A stretch of DNA of 64,000 nucleotides from positions 1 through 64,000 of the forward strand of contig NZ_JAPSIY010000010.1 of the NCBI RefSeq assembly GCF_031178445.1, read 5' to 3'. Source of the stretch: Microbacterium sp. Lineage in GTDB: Bacteria; Actinomycetota; Actinomycetes; Actinomycetales; Microbacteriaceae. Below are positions 52,286 to 60,186 of the stretch, one piece after another. The notes under the pieces were generated by a model that was not told the DNA's origin, did not search any database, and saw nothing but the letters and a program-made list of their open reading frames with translations. Each line of letters starts with the position of its first letter. The first letter of the stretch is position 1. Position numbers and translations under genes: made by a program.

Positions 52286-52725
52286 TGCGCACCATCCGAA
52301 AGCTGTGGGAGCAGATCACGGAGCCACGGCACATGAAGATGCTCGCCGCAGTCATGTACGCCGTGGTCTTGGTGATGGGAGTCGTCGCCCTGGTCGACCC
52401 GCCTCGCAGCCTCGAAGGAGCGCTTGGCGGGGCGCTGACAGCGATCTGGGCGTGGTGTCTCACCATCGGCGGGTCCGCGGGCCTGTCGGTGGTGTTCACC
52501 GCCTGGTGGTGGGTTGAACGCCTCGCACTGGTGCTGATCTTCGCCGCAGCGCTCGACCTGATCGCCGTCACCCTGCTCATGGCCGTCGACCGCACCGGGG
52601 ACCGCTGGTATCTCCTCGGCCTCACCCTCGTCTTCGGGCTCGCGTTCGTCGTCCGGTGGGTATCGATCCGCCGCTACAACTTCGAGCCACGAACCGGGGG
52701 TGTCGTGTCGTGCCCGCCGAACTGA
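52285..52725 (+). CDS. Four-helix membrane protein of the lysis cassette
   Basis: 146 residues, overlapping the endolysin stop. Hydrophobic segments: MLAAVMYAVVLVMGVVALV, GGALTAIWAWCLTIGGSAGLSVVFTA, LALVLIFAAALDLIAVTLLMAV and LLGLTLVFGLAFVVRWV. Its position among lysis genes suggests a holin or holin-like partner; no family is recognised. Confidence 0.7.
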   Translation: MRTIRKLWEQITEPRHMKMLAAVMYAVVLVMGVVALVDPPRSLEGALGGALTAIWAWCLTIGGSAGLSVVFTAWWWVERLALVLIFAAALDLIAVTLLMAVDRTGDRWYLLGLTLVFGLAFVVRWVSIRRYNFEPRTGGVVSCPPN

Positions 52726-53039
52726 TCGTCGCCATCCTCACCTCCGGTGCCTTGGGCGGCATCGTCATGAAGCTGCTCGACATGGCTCGCGACTGGCGCG
52801 CCGGCCGAGTCCATGCCCGCCGCGCCGAGGTCGACCGCGCGATCGCCGAACGCGACCGTGCGATCGCCGAACGCGACCGTGCCCGCGCGGAGGTAGACGA
52901 CGCGGAAGCCGAGATCTCCACACTCACCCGATGGGTGCGGATCGTCGAGGAGCACGCCCACATCTGCCGCCGCATCATCATCGACCGCCTCAGCACCGAT
53001 GACCTTCCCCCGTACCCGTCCCGACCAAAGGAGTCCTGA
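52710..53039 (+). CDS. Membrane-anchored coiled-coil protein of the lysis cassette
   Basis: 109 residues from GTG 52710: an N-terminal hydrophobic segment (LIVAILTSGALGGIVMKLL), then a charged coiled coil (ARRAEVDRAIAERDRAIAERDRARAEVDDAEAEISTLTRWVRIVEEHAHICRR). It overlaps both neighbours. One-helix plus coiled-coil proteins in this place are common in actinophages; the role in lysis is unproven. Confidence 0.7.
   Translation: MPAELIVAILTSGALGGIVMKLLDMARDWRAGRVHARRAEVDRAIAERDRAIAERDRARAEVDDAEAEISTLTRWVRIVEEHAHICRRIIIDRLSTDDLPPYPSRPKES
52839..52880 (+). repeat. 21-bp perfect tandem duplication
   Basis: GCGATCGCCGAACGCGACCGT occurs twice without spacer (52839-52859, 52860-52880), encoding AIAERDR twice in the coiled coil. 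It adds exactly two heptads' worth of repeat in frame. Confidence 0.9.
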
Positions 53040-53380
53040 TGGACATCGTCCTCCCCACCATCCCCGCCGGCGTGCTGGTCCTGCTCGGACTGCTCGCCCC
53101 CTACGTGCAGGCGCTCATCCAGCGCCCGACCTGGTCCCCGACTGTGAAGAAGGTCGTGGCCGTGGCCGTGGCTCTCGTGCTCACCGGCATCGTGCTCTGG
53201 TTCTACTACGTGTACACCGGCGATACCGTCCCAGCATGGCCCGCACTCGCGCTGCTCGCGATCGTCGTCGCGCAGGCCAGCTACGCCCTCTTCACCAAGC
53301 GCACCGCCACAGCGGTCGAGAACGCTACCTCGCGCACGCTCACGGTTCACGAGTCGCCTGATACCTTCCCGCGACGCTGA
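53039..53380 (+). CDS. Holin-like membrane protein
   Basis: 113 residues starting MDIVLPTIPAGVLVLLGLLAPYVQALIQRPTWSPTVKKVVAVAVALVLTGIVLWFYYVYTG, then a third hydrophobic segment (ALALLAIVVAQASYALF) and a hydrophilic tail. Size, three-helix layout and position at the end of the lysis cassette fit an actinophage holin. Confidence 0.75.
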   Translation: MDIVLPTIPAGVLVLLGLLAPYVQALIQRPTWSPTVKKVVAVAVALVLTGIVLWFYYVYTGDTVPAWPALALLAIVVAQASYALFTKRTATAVENATSRTLTVHESPDTFPRR

Positions 53381-53388
53381 CCAAAGGA

Positions 53389-53430
53389 AAGCCCCCGCCC
53401 TGTCCGCATCACGCGGGAGGGCGGGGGCTT
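53389..53430. terminator. Terminator of the late operon
   Basis: AAGCCCCCGCCCT (53389-53401) pairs perfectly with AGGGCGGGGGCTT (53418-53430). It ends rightward phage transcription before the reverse-strand cluster and the host tad genes. Confidence 0.88.
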
Positions 53431-53502
53431 CTCCGCGTTTGGAGCTGTCACAGCCCCGATGCCCGTCGACGACGCCCTGAGCGTTTGCCGGCTGATAGCT
53501 AC

Positions 53503-53829
53503 TCAGTTGAACCCGGGAATCGAACCGTCGTCCTGACGTGCAGGCATCGCCGGAAGCGTCACTGCGGGGTGCTCACCATCGACCACTTCGCGTGGAAAGC
53601 CGCTCTGACTGACCAACTTGAAGCCGACGCCCCTTCCCTGCAGCTCGGCGAGTCCCGAAGCCACCGCCTGGTTGACGGCAGCGAATATCTGCGCCTCAGG
53701 AGTCGGGTAGGGCATCATCGCGATTTCGCCCTCTTCGGTGCGCCCCCAGTCCATGGTGTAAGCCGCAGCCTCGGTCACATCCGTGACCTCGACCTCAATG
53801 TCCAGGATGATTCGCATGTACTTGCTCAT
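53503..53829 (-). CDS. Hypothetical protein of the right-end reverse cluster
   Basis: 108 residues: MSKYMRIILDIEVEVTDVTEAAAYTMDWGRTEEGEIAMMPYPTPEAQIFAAVNQAVASGLAELQGRGVGFKLVSQSGFPRE. An alpha/beta small protein with no recognised family. Encoded against the late operon, in the region where temperate actinophages often carry genes expressed in the lysogen. Confidence 0.72.
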   Translation of the reverse strand: MSKYMRIILDIEVEVTDVTEAAAYTMDWGRTEEGEIAMMPYPTPEAQIFAAVNQAVASGLAELQGRGVGFKLVSQSGFPREVVDGEHPAVTLPAMPARQDDGSIPGFN

Positions 53830-53898
53830 CGCCCGAGTATCCCAGCAAAGAAGTCGTATTCGGTACGGTCAGTGTCCAACGGGCTCGACGTTTCGACG

Positions 53899-54222
53899 TC
53901 AAAACCCGCGCCGGGCGACGGACTCGTACACGGACTCGCGTTGATGCTCGGCCCTCTCGATCTCAGCACGGCACCAGTCACGGGCGACGAGCTCGTGGGG
54001 GAGGACCGCGAGCACGCGACGCTCGGATTTCACGATCGACCACCATTCGATCCTGAACACGATGTGCGTCTCGCCGGTGGCACGGTCGACCATCGGCCCC
54101 TTCACCATCAGGAACTGGGGACGCACCTGACGGTCGAGGACGAGCCACTGCGCCTCGGCGAGCTGAATCACATGCACCCGGGGAGGATATGCCGGAGGAC
54201 TGACGTCTGGCTGTGCGATCAA
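53899..54222 (-). CDS. Hypothetical protein of the right-end reverse cluster
   Basis: 107 residues from TTG 54222, which overlaps the upstream stop (TTGA): MIAQPDVSPPAYPPRVHVIQLAEAQWLVLDRQVRPQFLMVKGPMVDRATGETHIVFRIEWWSIVKSERRVLAVLPHELVARDWCRAEIE. Beta-rich first half, helical second half. An alternative start is the GTG before HVIQLAEA. No family recognised. Confidence 0.68.
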   Translation of the reverse strand: MIAQPDVSPPAYPPRVHVIQLAEAQWLVLDRQVRPQFLMVKGPMVDRATGETHIVFRIEWWSIVKSERRVLAVLPHELVARDWCRAEIERAEHQRESVYESVARRGF

Positions 54223-54380
54223 CCGCCGTGGAGCCCCGGCAGGTCGTCACCGCTCTCAGGGCGTTTGACGTCCGCGTAGAGCTCGACGAGGCCGTGCGAC
54301 GGGCATTCCAGACCGGTCGCTCCGTCGCGCAGCAGCGCGCCACAGTCAGGGCACGTGAGCGGGTCGGGTAGTCCGTCCAT
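54219..54380 (-). CDS. Small zinc-ribbon protein (53 aa)
   Basis: MDGLPDPLTCPDCGALLRDGATGLECPSHGLVELYADVKRPESGDDLPGLHGG. A CPDC...CPSH zinc ribbon with an acidic tail. It is the first gene of the reverse cluster, 55 bp from attR, and is coupled to the next gene by a TTGA overlap. Function unknown. Confidence 0.65.
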   Translation of the reverse strand: MDGLPDPLTCPDCGALLRDGATGLECPSHGLVELYADVKRPESGDDLPGLHGG

Positions 54381-54434
54381 GCCCACAGTCTCGCAGAGTG
54401 ATGCCGGTAGAGCTTCGTCGGAAATGACCGCTTG

Positions 54435-54509
54435 ATGGTGATCATGCGCAGCGATGAGGTGCGCGGCATCCTCACCGACCTGGTGCGGCGGGCGCTCACG
54501 GTGTCGTGA
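54435..54509 (+). pseudogene. DUF4244 gene, detached 3' part
   Basis: The host codons after attR read SDEVRGILTDLVRRALTVS and then TGA 54507-54509, the natural end of the pilin-like gene. The phage arm places an ATG (54435) in the same frame, so a 24-residue ORF MVIMRSDEVRG... exists, without a visible RBS. Its stop overlaps the TadE start (TGATG), so any translation here would feed TadE. Confidence 0.85.
54436..54448. other. attR core (phage-host junction)
   Basis: TGGTGATCATGCG. The host sequence resumes in the DUF4244 frame (ATC ATG CGC AGC GAT GAG). Together with attL it defines a prophage of about 33.93 kb. Confidence 0.88.
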
Positions 54510-54865
54510 TGCGCCGCGGGCGCCTGAACCGGCTCGGCGGCGAGGAGGGATCCGTCGCCGCCGAGCTGGCGGTCTCGCTGCCCGCCGTACTCGTGTCACT
54601 GCTGCTCGGGGTCGGCGCCCTGACAGCGGCCGCGCAGCAGGTCGCGCTGCAGGACTCCGCGGCGGACGCCGCACGGCTGCTGTCGCGCGGCGAGAGTGCC
54701 GCGAGGGCGGCGGGGGTCGTCGCCGCCTCGGTCGACGGGGCACGGATGAGCACCGGCGCGGCAGGCGACATGATCTGCGCCACGGCCGCCGCCGACTTCC
54801 GTGTCGGGCAGCTGATCCGCATTCCGCTCAGCGCGCGCAGCTGCGCACTCGACGGCGGCCTGTGA
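54509..54865 (+). CDS. TadE-like pilus protein
   Basis: 118 residues from ATG 54509 (a GTG one codon upstream is in the ORF track). The N-terminus GGEEGSVAAELAVSLPAVLVSLLLGVGALTAAAQQVALQDSAADAARLLSRGE has the TadE/Flp-like pattern: Gly before a Glu-containing hydrophobic helix, then a coiled segment. TadE proteins are pseudopilins processed by TadV. It belongs with tadA/tadB but is now 34 kb from them and lacks its upstream coupling gene. Confidence 0.85.
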   Translation: MRRGRLNRLGGEEGSVAAELAVSLPAVLVSLLLGVGALTAAAQQVALQDSAADAARLLSRGESAARAAGVVAASVDGARMSTGAAGDMICATAAADFRVGQLIRIPLSARSCALDGGL

Positions 54866-54889
54866 GATGTCGATGCAAGGGAGGACACC

Positions 54890-55219
54890 ATGGCAGGCGC
54901 AGCGCTGGCCGCCGGCATCCTGACCGTCACCGCGACGCTGTCGCTCGGGCTCGCCGCCGTCGGCGGAGCGGCTGTCACGGCCCAACGCGCATCGGGCGCC
55001 GCGGACGCTGCGGCGCTGGCCGCCGCCGACGCGGCGTCCGGCGCCGTCGTCACCGCTGAGCCGCCCTGCGCGCTCGCCGCGAGGGTCGCCGCCGCATCCG
55101 GCGCCTCGCTGTCGGCGTGCGCGGTCGAGGGGCTCCGTGCGACGGTCGAGGTCAGAGCGGCGTACGCTGGTCTGGTCGCCGTCTCCCGCGCCCGAGCCGG
55201 GCAACCCGAGGGAGGATGA
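54890..55219 (+). CDS. TadE-locus helicase-neighbourhood-type (Rv3654c-like) protein
   Basis: 109 residues: hydrophobic N-terminal helix (ALAAGILTVTATLSLGLAAVGGAAV), then Ala-rich segment (AQRASGAADAAALAAADAASG) and two cysteines (PPCALAARVAAASGASLSACAVEGL). This matches the small Rv3654c-type secreted/membrane protein that closes actinobacterial tad loci. Role in pilus assembly is presumed. Confidence 0.8.
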   Translation: MAGAALAAGILTVTATLSLGLAAVGGAAVTAQRASGAADAAALAAADAASGAVVTAEPPCALAARVAAASGASLSACAVEGLRATVEVRAAYAGLVAVSRARAGQPEGG

Positions 55220-55331
55220 CGACGGCCCCCTCACCGCCGCTGTGCTCTCGAGCCGACGCCGTGTCGCCCTGACTCTGCGTCTGCGCCAAGAAAGCGGTGT
55301 GTATGGTGTGCTTCGGAGAAAGGACGCACCC

Positions 55332-58166
55332 TTGGCTGCAGGCAAGAAGCTCGTGATCGTCGAGTCCCCGACGAAGATGCGATCGATCCAGGGGTACCTC
55401 GGCGACGGCTACGAGGTGCTCAGTTCGGTCGGTCACATTCGCGACCTCGCCGACAAGAAGGACATCCCCGCGGCCGACAAGCAGGCCTACGGCAAGTACT
55501 CCATCGACGTCGACAACGACTTCGACCCGTACTACGTCGTCTCCGATCGCAAGACCAAGACGGTTGCGGAGCTCAAGCGGGCCCTCAAGACCGCCGACGA
55601 GCTCCTGCTCGCCACTGATGAGGACCGCGAGGGCGAGGCCATCGCCTGGCACCTGCTGGAGACTCTCAAGCCCAAGGTGCCCGTCAAGCGGATGGTCTTC
55701 CACGAGATCACCAAGGACGCCATCCGGGCGGCCATCGGCAACACCCGCGAGCTCGATCTCGCACTCGTGGACGCGCAGGAGACGCGTCGCATCCTCGACC
55801 GCCTCTACGGCTGGGACGTGTCGCCCGTGCTCTGGTACAAGGTCAAGACCGGCCTGTCGGCGGGCCGCGTGCAGTCCGCCGCGACCCGCATGATCGTCGA
55901 CCGAGAACGCGAGCGCATGGCGTTCGTGTCCGCGGAGTACTGGGACATCGAGGCCACCGCCAGCTCCGCAGACGCCGGATTCCGCGTTCGGCTCGTGCGC
56001 GTCGACGGCGGGCAGCTGGCCCGTGGGGGCGACTTCGACGACACCGGGAAGCTCAAGAAGGCCGTCGTCGTCCTCGACGAGAAGCGCGCCGCAGCACTCG
56101 CCGCCGCCGTCGCCGCAGCCGGTCGTGGTGCTGTCACCGGCGTCGAGGCCAAGCCCGGCACGCGCCGGCCGTACGCCCCGTTCACCACCTCCACGATGCA
56201 GCAGGAGGCGGGCCGAAAGCTCTCGATGAGCGCGAAGCAGGCGATGAGCGTCGCCCAGCGCCTCTACGAGAAGGGGTACATCACCTATATGCGGACCGAC
56301 TCCACCGCGCTGAGCACCCAGGCGGTGCAGGCGGCGCGGGCGCAGGCGGTGTCGCTCTACGGGGATGCGGCGGTGCCGCTCAAACCGCGTGTCTACGCGT
56401 CGAAGAGCAAGAACGCGCAGGAGGCCCACGAAGCGATCCGACCATCGGGCGAGACGTTCCGCACACCGTCGTCCGTCGCCTCGCAGCTCGACCGCGAGGA
56501 GCAGCGCCTCTACGACCTGATCTGGAAGCGCACCGTCGCCAGCCAGATGTCCGACGCGAAGTACGAGACCACCACCGTCACGATCGAGGCGGACGCCGAC
56601 GGCGAGAAGCTCGAGTTCACCGCATCCGGCACGGTCTACACCTTCAAGGGCTTCCTGGAAGCCTACGAAGAGGGGCGCGACGAGAAGCGCGGCGACGCCG
56701 ACGCGGCCGAGAACCAGTCGCTGCCGCAGGTGGCCGTGGGCGACCAGCTCGAGATGGCGGATGCCGAGGCCAAGGGCCATCGCACGACGCCGAAGCCCCG
56801 CTACACCGAGGCGTCGCTCGTGAAGGCGCTCGAGGAGCACGGCATCGGCCGCCCGTCCACGTTCGCCAGCACCATCGGCACGGTGATCGATCGCGGGTAC
56901 GCCACCAAGCGCGGCCAGGCCCTGGTGCCGACGTGGCTCGCGTTCAGCGTGGTGCGCCTGCTCGAGGAGCACTTCGCCGACCTCATCGACTACGACTTCA
57001 CGGCGGCGCTCGAGGACGATCTCGATGCCATCGCCCGCGGCGAGCAGAAGCGCGTCGAATGGCTGCGCTCCTTCTACTACGGCTCCGACAAGCAGGTGGG
57101 GCTGCGCCAGGTCGTCGACAACCTCGGCGAGATCGACGCGCGAGCGCTGAACTCCACGCGCATCACCGACACCGCCACGTTGCGCTTCGGAAAGTACGGG
57201 CCCTACCTCGAAGTCGTCGACCCCGCGAACCCCGACGCGAAGCCGCGCATCGTGAACGTGCCCGAGGACCTGGCCCCCGACGAGCTCACGGCCGAGAAGG
57301 CGCAGGAGCTCATCGACGCACCGGTGGCCGGCGACCGGGTGCTCGGCGAGAACCCGGAGAACGGCAGGGTCATCGTCGTCAAGGACGGCCGGTTCGGTCC
57401 CTACGTGCAGGAGAACCTGCCCGAGGACGATGCCGCGGTCGACGAAGCCACCGGCGAGGTCATCGAGGCGCCGAAGAAGAAGACCGCGAAGAAGGATGCA
57501 CCCAAACCGCGGACGGGTTCCCTGTTCCGCTCCATGTCGGTCGACACCATCGACCTCGACACGGCGCTCCAGCTGCTCAGCCTGCCCCGCGTGGTCGGCA
57601 CCGATCCCGAGTCGGGCGACGAGATCACCGCGCAGAACGGCCGTTACGGCCCGTATCTGAAGAAGGGCACGGATTCGCGCTCGCTGGAGAGCGAGTCGCA
57701 GATCTTCGACATCACCCTTGAGCAGGCGCTCGAGATCTACGCGCAGCCGAAGTACGGCGCAGGATCCCGCCGCGCATCCAGCGCGCTGGCCGAGTTCGAG
57801 GCAGACCCCGTCAGCGGCAAGCCGATCCGCATCCGCGACGGCCGTTTCGGCGCCTACGTCACCGATGGTGAGACGAACGTGACCATCCCGCGCGGTCAGA
57901 AGCCGGAGGACATCACCTTCGAGACCGCGGTGCAGATGCTCGCCGACAAGCGTGCCAAGGGTCCGGCGCCCAAGCGCGGCACGAAGAAGGCGCCGGCCAA
58001 GAGGGCGCCGGCGAAGAAGGCGACCGTCAAGAAGGCGCCCGCGAAGAAGACGACCGCCAAGAAGGCGCCGGCGAAGACGGATGCCGAGAAGGCGGCCGCG
58101 CGTTCTGCGGCGGCGAAGAAGGCCGCGGCCACGCGTGCGGCCAACGCGGCGAAGGCGGATTCGTGA
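55332..58166 (+). CDS. topA: DNA topoisomerase I
   Basis: 944 residues from TTG 55332 (LAAGKKLVIVESPTKMRSIQGYLG), with RBS GAAAGGA at 55317-55323; the ORF-track start inside the tad gene is rejected. Toprim domain with KLVIVESPTK and ATDEDREGEAIAWHL, type IA core with the catalytic tyrosine in GYITYMRTDST, then several C-terminal topo-C repeats (GRFGPYVQ, GRYGPYLKKG, GRFGAYVTDG). A Lys/Ala-rich tail (KKAPAKK repeats) is typical of actinobacterial enzymes and aids processivity. Relaxes negative supercoils. Confidence 0.97.
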   Translation: MAAGKKLVIVESPTKMRSIQGYLGDGYEVLSSVGHIRDLADKKDIPAADKQAYGKYSIDVDNDFDPYYVVSDRKTKTVAELKRALKTADELLLATDEDREGEAIAWHLLETLKPKVPVKRMVFHEITKDAIRAAIGNTRELDLALVDAQETRRILDRLYGWDVSPVLWYKVKTGLSAGRVQSAATRMIVDRERERMAFVSAEYWDIEATASSADAGFRVRLVRVDGGQLARGGDFDDTGKLKKAVVVLDEKRAAALAAAVAAAGRGAVTGVEAKPGTRRPYAPFTTSTMQQEAGRKLSMSAKQAMSVAQRLYEKGYITYMRTDSTALSTQAVQAARAQAVSLYGDAAVPLKPRVYASKSKNAQEAHEAIRPSGETFRTPSSVASQLDREEQRLYDLIWKRTVASQMSDAKYETTTVTIEADADGEKLEFTASGTVYTFKGFLEAYEEGRDEKRGDADAAENQSLPQVAVGDQLEMADAEAKGHRTTPKPRYTEASLVKALEEHGIGRPSTFASTIGTVIDRGYATKRGQALVPTWLAFSVVRLLEEHFADLIDYDFTAALEDDLDAIARGEQKRVEWLRSFYYGSDKQVGLRQVVDNLGEIDARALNSTRITDTATLRFGKYGPYLEVVDPANPDAKPRIVNVPEDLAPDELTAEKAQELIDAPVAGDRVLGENPENGRVIVVKDGRFGPYVQENLPEDDAAVDEATGEVIEAPKKKTAKKDAPKPRTGSLFRSMSVDTIDLDTALQLLSLPRVVGTDPESGDEITAQNGRYGPYLKKGTDSRSLESESQIFDITLEQALEIYAQPKYGAGSRRASSALAEFEADPVSGKPIRIRDGRFGAYVTDGETNVTIPRGQKPEDITFETAVQMLADKRAKGPAPKRGTKKAPAKRAPAKKATVKKAPAKKTTAKKAPAKTDAEKAAARSAAAKKAAATRAANAAKADS

Positions 58167-58789
58167 CGACAGGCCGCGGCGTGTGGATCACGCTCGAGGG
58201 CGGCGACGGCTCGGGCAAGACCACGCAGGCGGAGCTGCTGGCCGGCTGGCTGGGGGAGCGGGGTCGCGCTGTGATGCGCACTCGCGAGCCGGGCGGCACC
58301 GAGGTCGGCACTCTGATCCGCGACATCGTCCTGCACCACCGCGGCGACATCGCCCCGCGCGCCGAGGCATTGCTCTACGCCGCCGACCGCGCGCACCACA
58401 TCGCCACCGCCGTTCGACCGGCGCTTCACCGCGGAGACGTGGTCATCCAGGATCGCTACCTCGACTCGTCCGTCGCGTATCAGGGCGCGGGGCGCGTGCT
58501 GGATGCCGCCGAGGTGCGCGAGCTGTCGCTGTGGGCGACCGAGGGCGCGCTGCCCGACCTGACCGTTCTGCTCGACGTGGATCCGGTCGAGGCTCGGCGC
58601 CGCCTCGACGCGGACGACAAGCCCTTCGATCGTCTCGAGGCCGAGAAGGAGGAGTTCCACACGCGGGTGCGGACGTCCTACCTCGCCCTCGCGGAGGCGG
58701 AGCCCGAGCGTTTCCTCGTCGTGGACGCCGCTCTGCCTGCATCCGAGATCGCCGAGCGCGTCCGTGCGCGCGTCGCCCTCCTGCTCTGA
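58163..58789 (+). CDS. tmk: Thymidylate kinase
   Basis: Phosphorylates dTMP to dTDP. 208 residues from GTG 58163, overlapping the topA stop. P-loop ITLEGGDGSGKTTQAELLAGWL, REPGGTEVGTLIRDIVL, the DR(Y) motif VIQDRYLDSSVAYQGAGR, and a lid region EARRRLDADDKPFDRLEAEKEEFH. The topA-tmk-holB order is conserved in many actinobacteria. Confidence 0.96.
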   Translation: MTTGRGVWITLEGGDGSGKTTQAELLAGWLGERGRAVMRTREPGGTEVGTLIRDIVLHHRGDIAPRAEALLYAADRAHHIATAVRPALHRGDVVIQDRYLDSSVAYQGAGRVLDAAEVRELSLWATEGALPDLTVLLDVDPVEARRRLDADDKPFDRLEAEKEEFHTRVRTSYLALAEAEPERFLVVDAALPASEIAERVRARVALLL

Positions 58790-58867
58790 CCTCTCGCTTC
58801 CACGGAGTCGGCATCCTCGCGTTCCCGTTCGAGCACGCGCGCTGCGCATCGTTTCGCAGCGCGCGCA

Positions 58868-58918
58868 GAATCGAGCAGCGCGAGATCGGTGGCAGCGCGA
58901 ATCGAGCAGCGCGAGATC
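58868..58918. repeat. Direct repeats in the tmk-holB gap
   Basis: GAATCGAGCAGCGCGAGATC occurs at 58868-58887 and 58899-58918 (31-bp period), within a 240-bp gap that otherwise holds only degenerate GAGCAGCG units and the holB promoter. Confidence 0.85.
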
Positions 58919-59028
58919 AGCGGAGGGCGCGAGAGCAGCGGGGGAGCAGCGCGAACGGCGCCGCGATCCGGATCCGCCGCGAACCGAGCTGACCGGCGTC
59001 GTCGGCGCCCACGATTAGGCTGGACTCC

Positions 59029-60186
59029 ATGACCGCCGTCGAGATCGCGCCGTTCCCGTGGTCCGACGTGTGGGGGCAGGATGCCGCCGTGCAGACGCTG
59101 CGCGCCGCCGCATCCGATCCTGCCGCCCTCTCGCATGCGTGGCTGATCACCGGCCCTCCCGGCTCCGGTCGCTCCACACTCGCCTATGCGTTCGCCGCCG
59201 CCTTGATCGCCGAGGGCCCGCACGACGAGTCCACGATGCGTCAGGTACTCGCCGGGACGCATCCCGACGTCACCGCCCTGCGCACCGACAAGGTCATCAT
59301 CACGATCAAGGAAGCACGGGCGCTGGTCGAGCGCTCGTACTTCGCGCCGTCGGCCGGGCGGTACAGGGTGATCGTCGTCGAGGACGCCGATCGCATGGTC
59401 GAGCGCACCTCGAACGTGCTGCTCAAAGCACTGGAGGAGCCGCCGGAGCAGACGGTATGGGTGCTGTGCGCGCCGAGTGAAGCCGACCTGCTGCCCACGA
59501 TCCGCTCGCGGGTGCGCGCACTGCGGCTGCGCGAGCCGGAGGTCGCCGACGTGGCACGCCTGATCTCCGCTCGCACCGGCATCGACGTGACAACCGCCGA
59601 GCAGGCCGCTCGCCATGCGCAGCGGCACATCGGCATGGCGCAGCGCCTGGCCACGGACGATGCGGCACGACGCCGGCGCGATGAGACGCTGCGCAGCGTG
59701 CTCGGGGTACGGGGCGTCGGCACGGCGGTAGAGGCCGCGGGCGCGATCATCCAGGCGGCGACCGATGACGCCAAGGCGCTCACCGCCGAGCGCGACGAGG
59801 CCGAACGCGCCGCGTTGCTGCGCACGGTCGGCGTCGCAGAGGGGCAGGCTGTTCCTCCTGCGCTTCGCAGCCAGATCTCAGCGCTCGAAGAGGAGCAGAA
59901 GAAGCGGGCCACCCGCAGTCTGCGAGACGGCATCGATCGGGTGCTCACCGACCTGCAGTCGATGTATCGCGATGTGATCATGCTGCAGTACGCCCGTCGT
60001 GATGCCCTCATCAACCGAGAGTTGGAGCAGGAGCTCACCGCCCTCGCCGAGACCTGGCCTGTCGAGCGCACCCTGCTCGCCCTCGACGCCATCGCCGACA
60101 CTCGCGAATCGCTGGAGCGCAACGTGGCGCCGCTTCTCGCGCTGGAGAGTCTTCTCGTCACCGTCTCGAGCGGAAGGACACCGTGA
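59029..60186 (+). CDS. holB: DNA polymerase III subunit delta'
   Basis: 385 residues. AAA+ fold of the clamp loader: HAWLITGPPGSGRSTLAYAFAAAL, where GSGRS replaces the Walker-A lysine, as in non-hydrolysing delta' subunits; VIVVEDADRMVERTSNVLLKALEEPPEQTVWVLCAPSEADLLPTIRSRVRALRL is a classic delta'/DnaX signature. The Cys4 zinc module usual between Walker A and B is not seen. TAGGCT (59016-59021) seven bases before the ATG and no RBS suggest a leaderless mRNA. Confidence 0.94.
   Translation: MTAVEIAPFPWSDVWGQDAAVQTLRAAASDPAALSHAWLITGPPGSGRSTLAYAFAAALIAEGPHDESTMRQVLAGTHPDVTALRTDKVIITIKEARALVERSYFAPSAGRYRVIVVEDADRMVERTSNVLLKALEEPPEQTVWVLCAPSEADLLPTIRSRVRALRLREPEVADVARLISARTGIDVTTAEQAARHAQRHIGMAQRLATDDAARRRRDETLRSVLGVRGVGTAVEAAGAIIQAATDDAKALTAERDEAERAALLRTVGVAEGQAVPPALRSQISALEEEQKKRATRSLRDGIDRVLTDLQSMYRDVIMLQYARRDALINRELEQELTALAETWPVERTLLALDAIADTRESLERNVAPLLALESLLVTVSSGRTP

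Larger units (their letters stand above)
20509..54448. mobile_element. Intact-looking temperate siphovirus prophage (~33.9 kb)
   Basis: Bounded by attL and attR cores of the form TGGTGATnATGCG. Contains a serine integrase, ImmA protease, repressor and Cro-like protein, antirepressor, an early gene block, terminase, HK97-type head genes, a non-contractile tail module with tape measure, endolysin and holin candidates. All structural frames are open apart from the expected tail-chaperone frameshift. Recognisable DNA replication enzymes are missing, so replication may depend on host machinery or on unrecognised early genes. Confidence 0.95.

Noticed and set aside
53830-54435. Plus-strand ORF (53485-54279) opposite the reverse cluster
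   Set aside because: Antisense of three better minus-strand ORFs with start/stop coupling and a zinc-ribbon motif.
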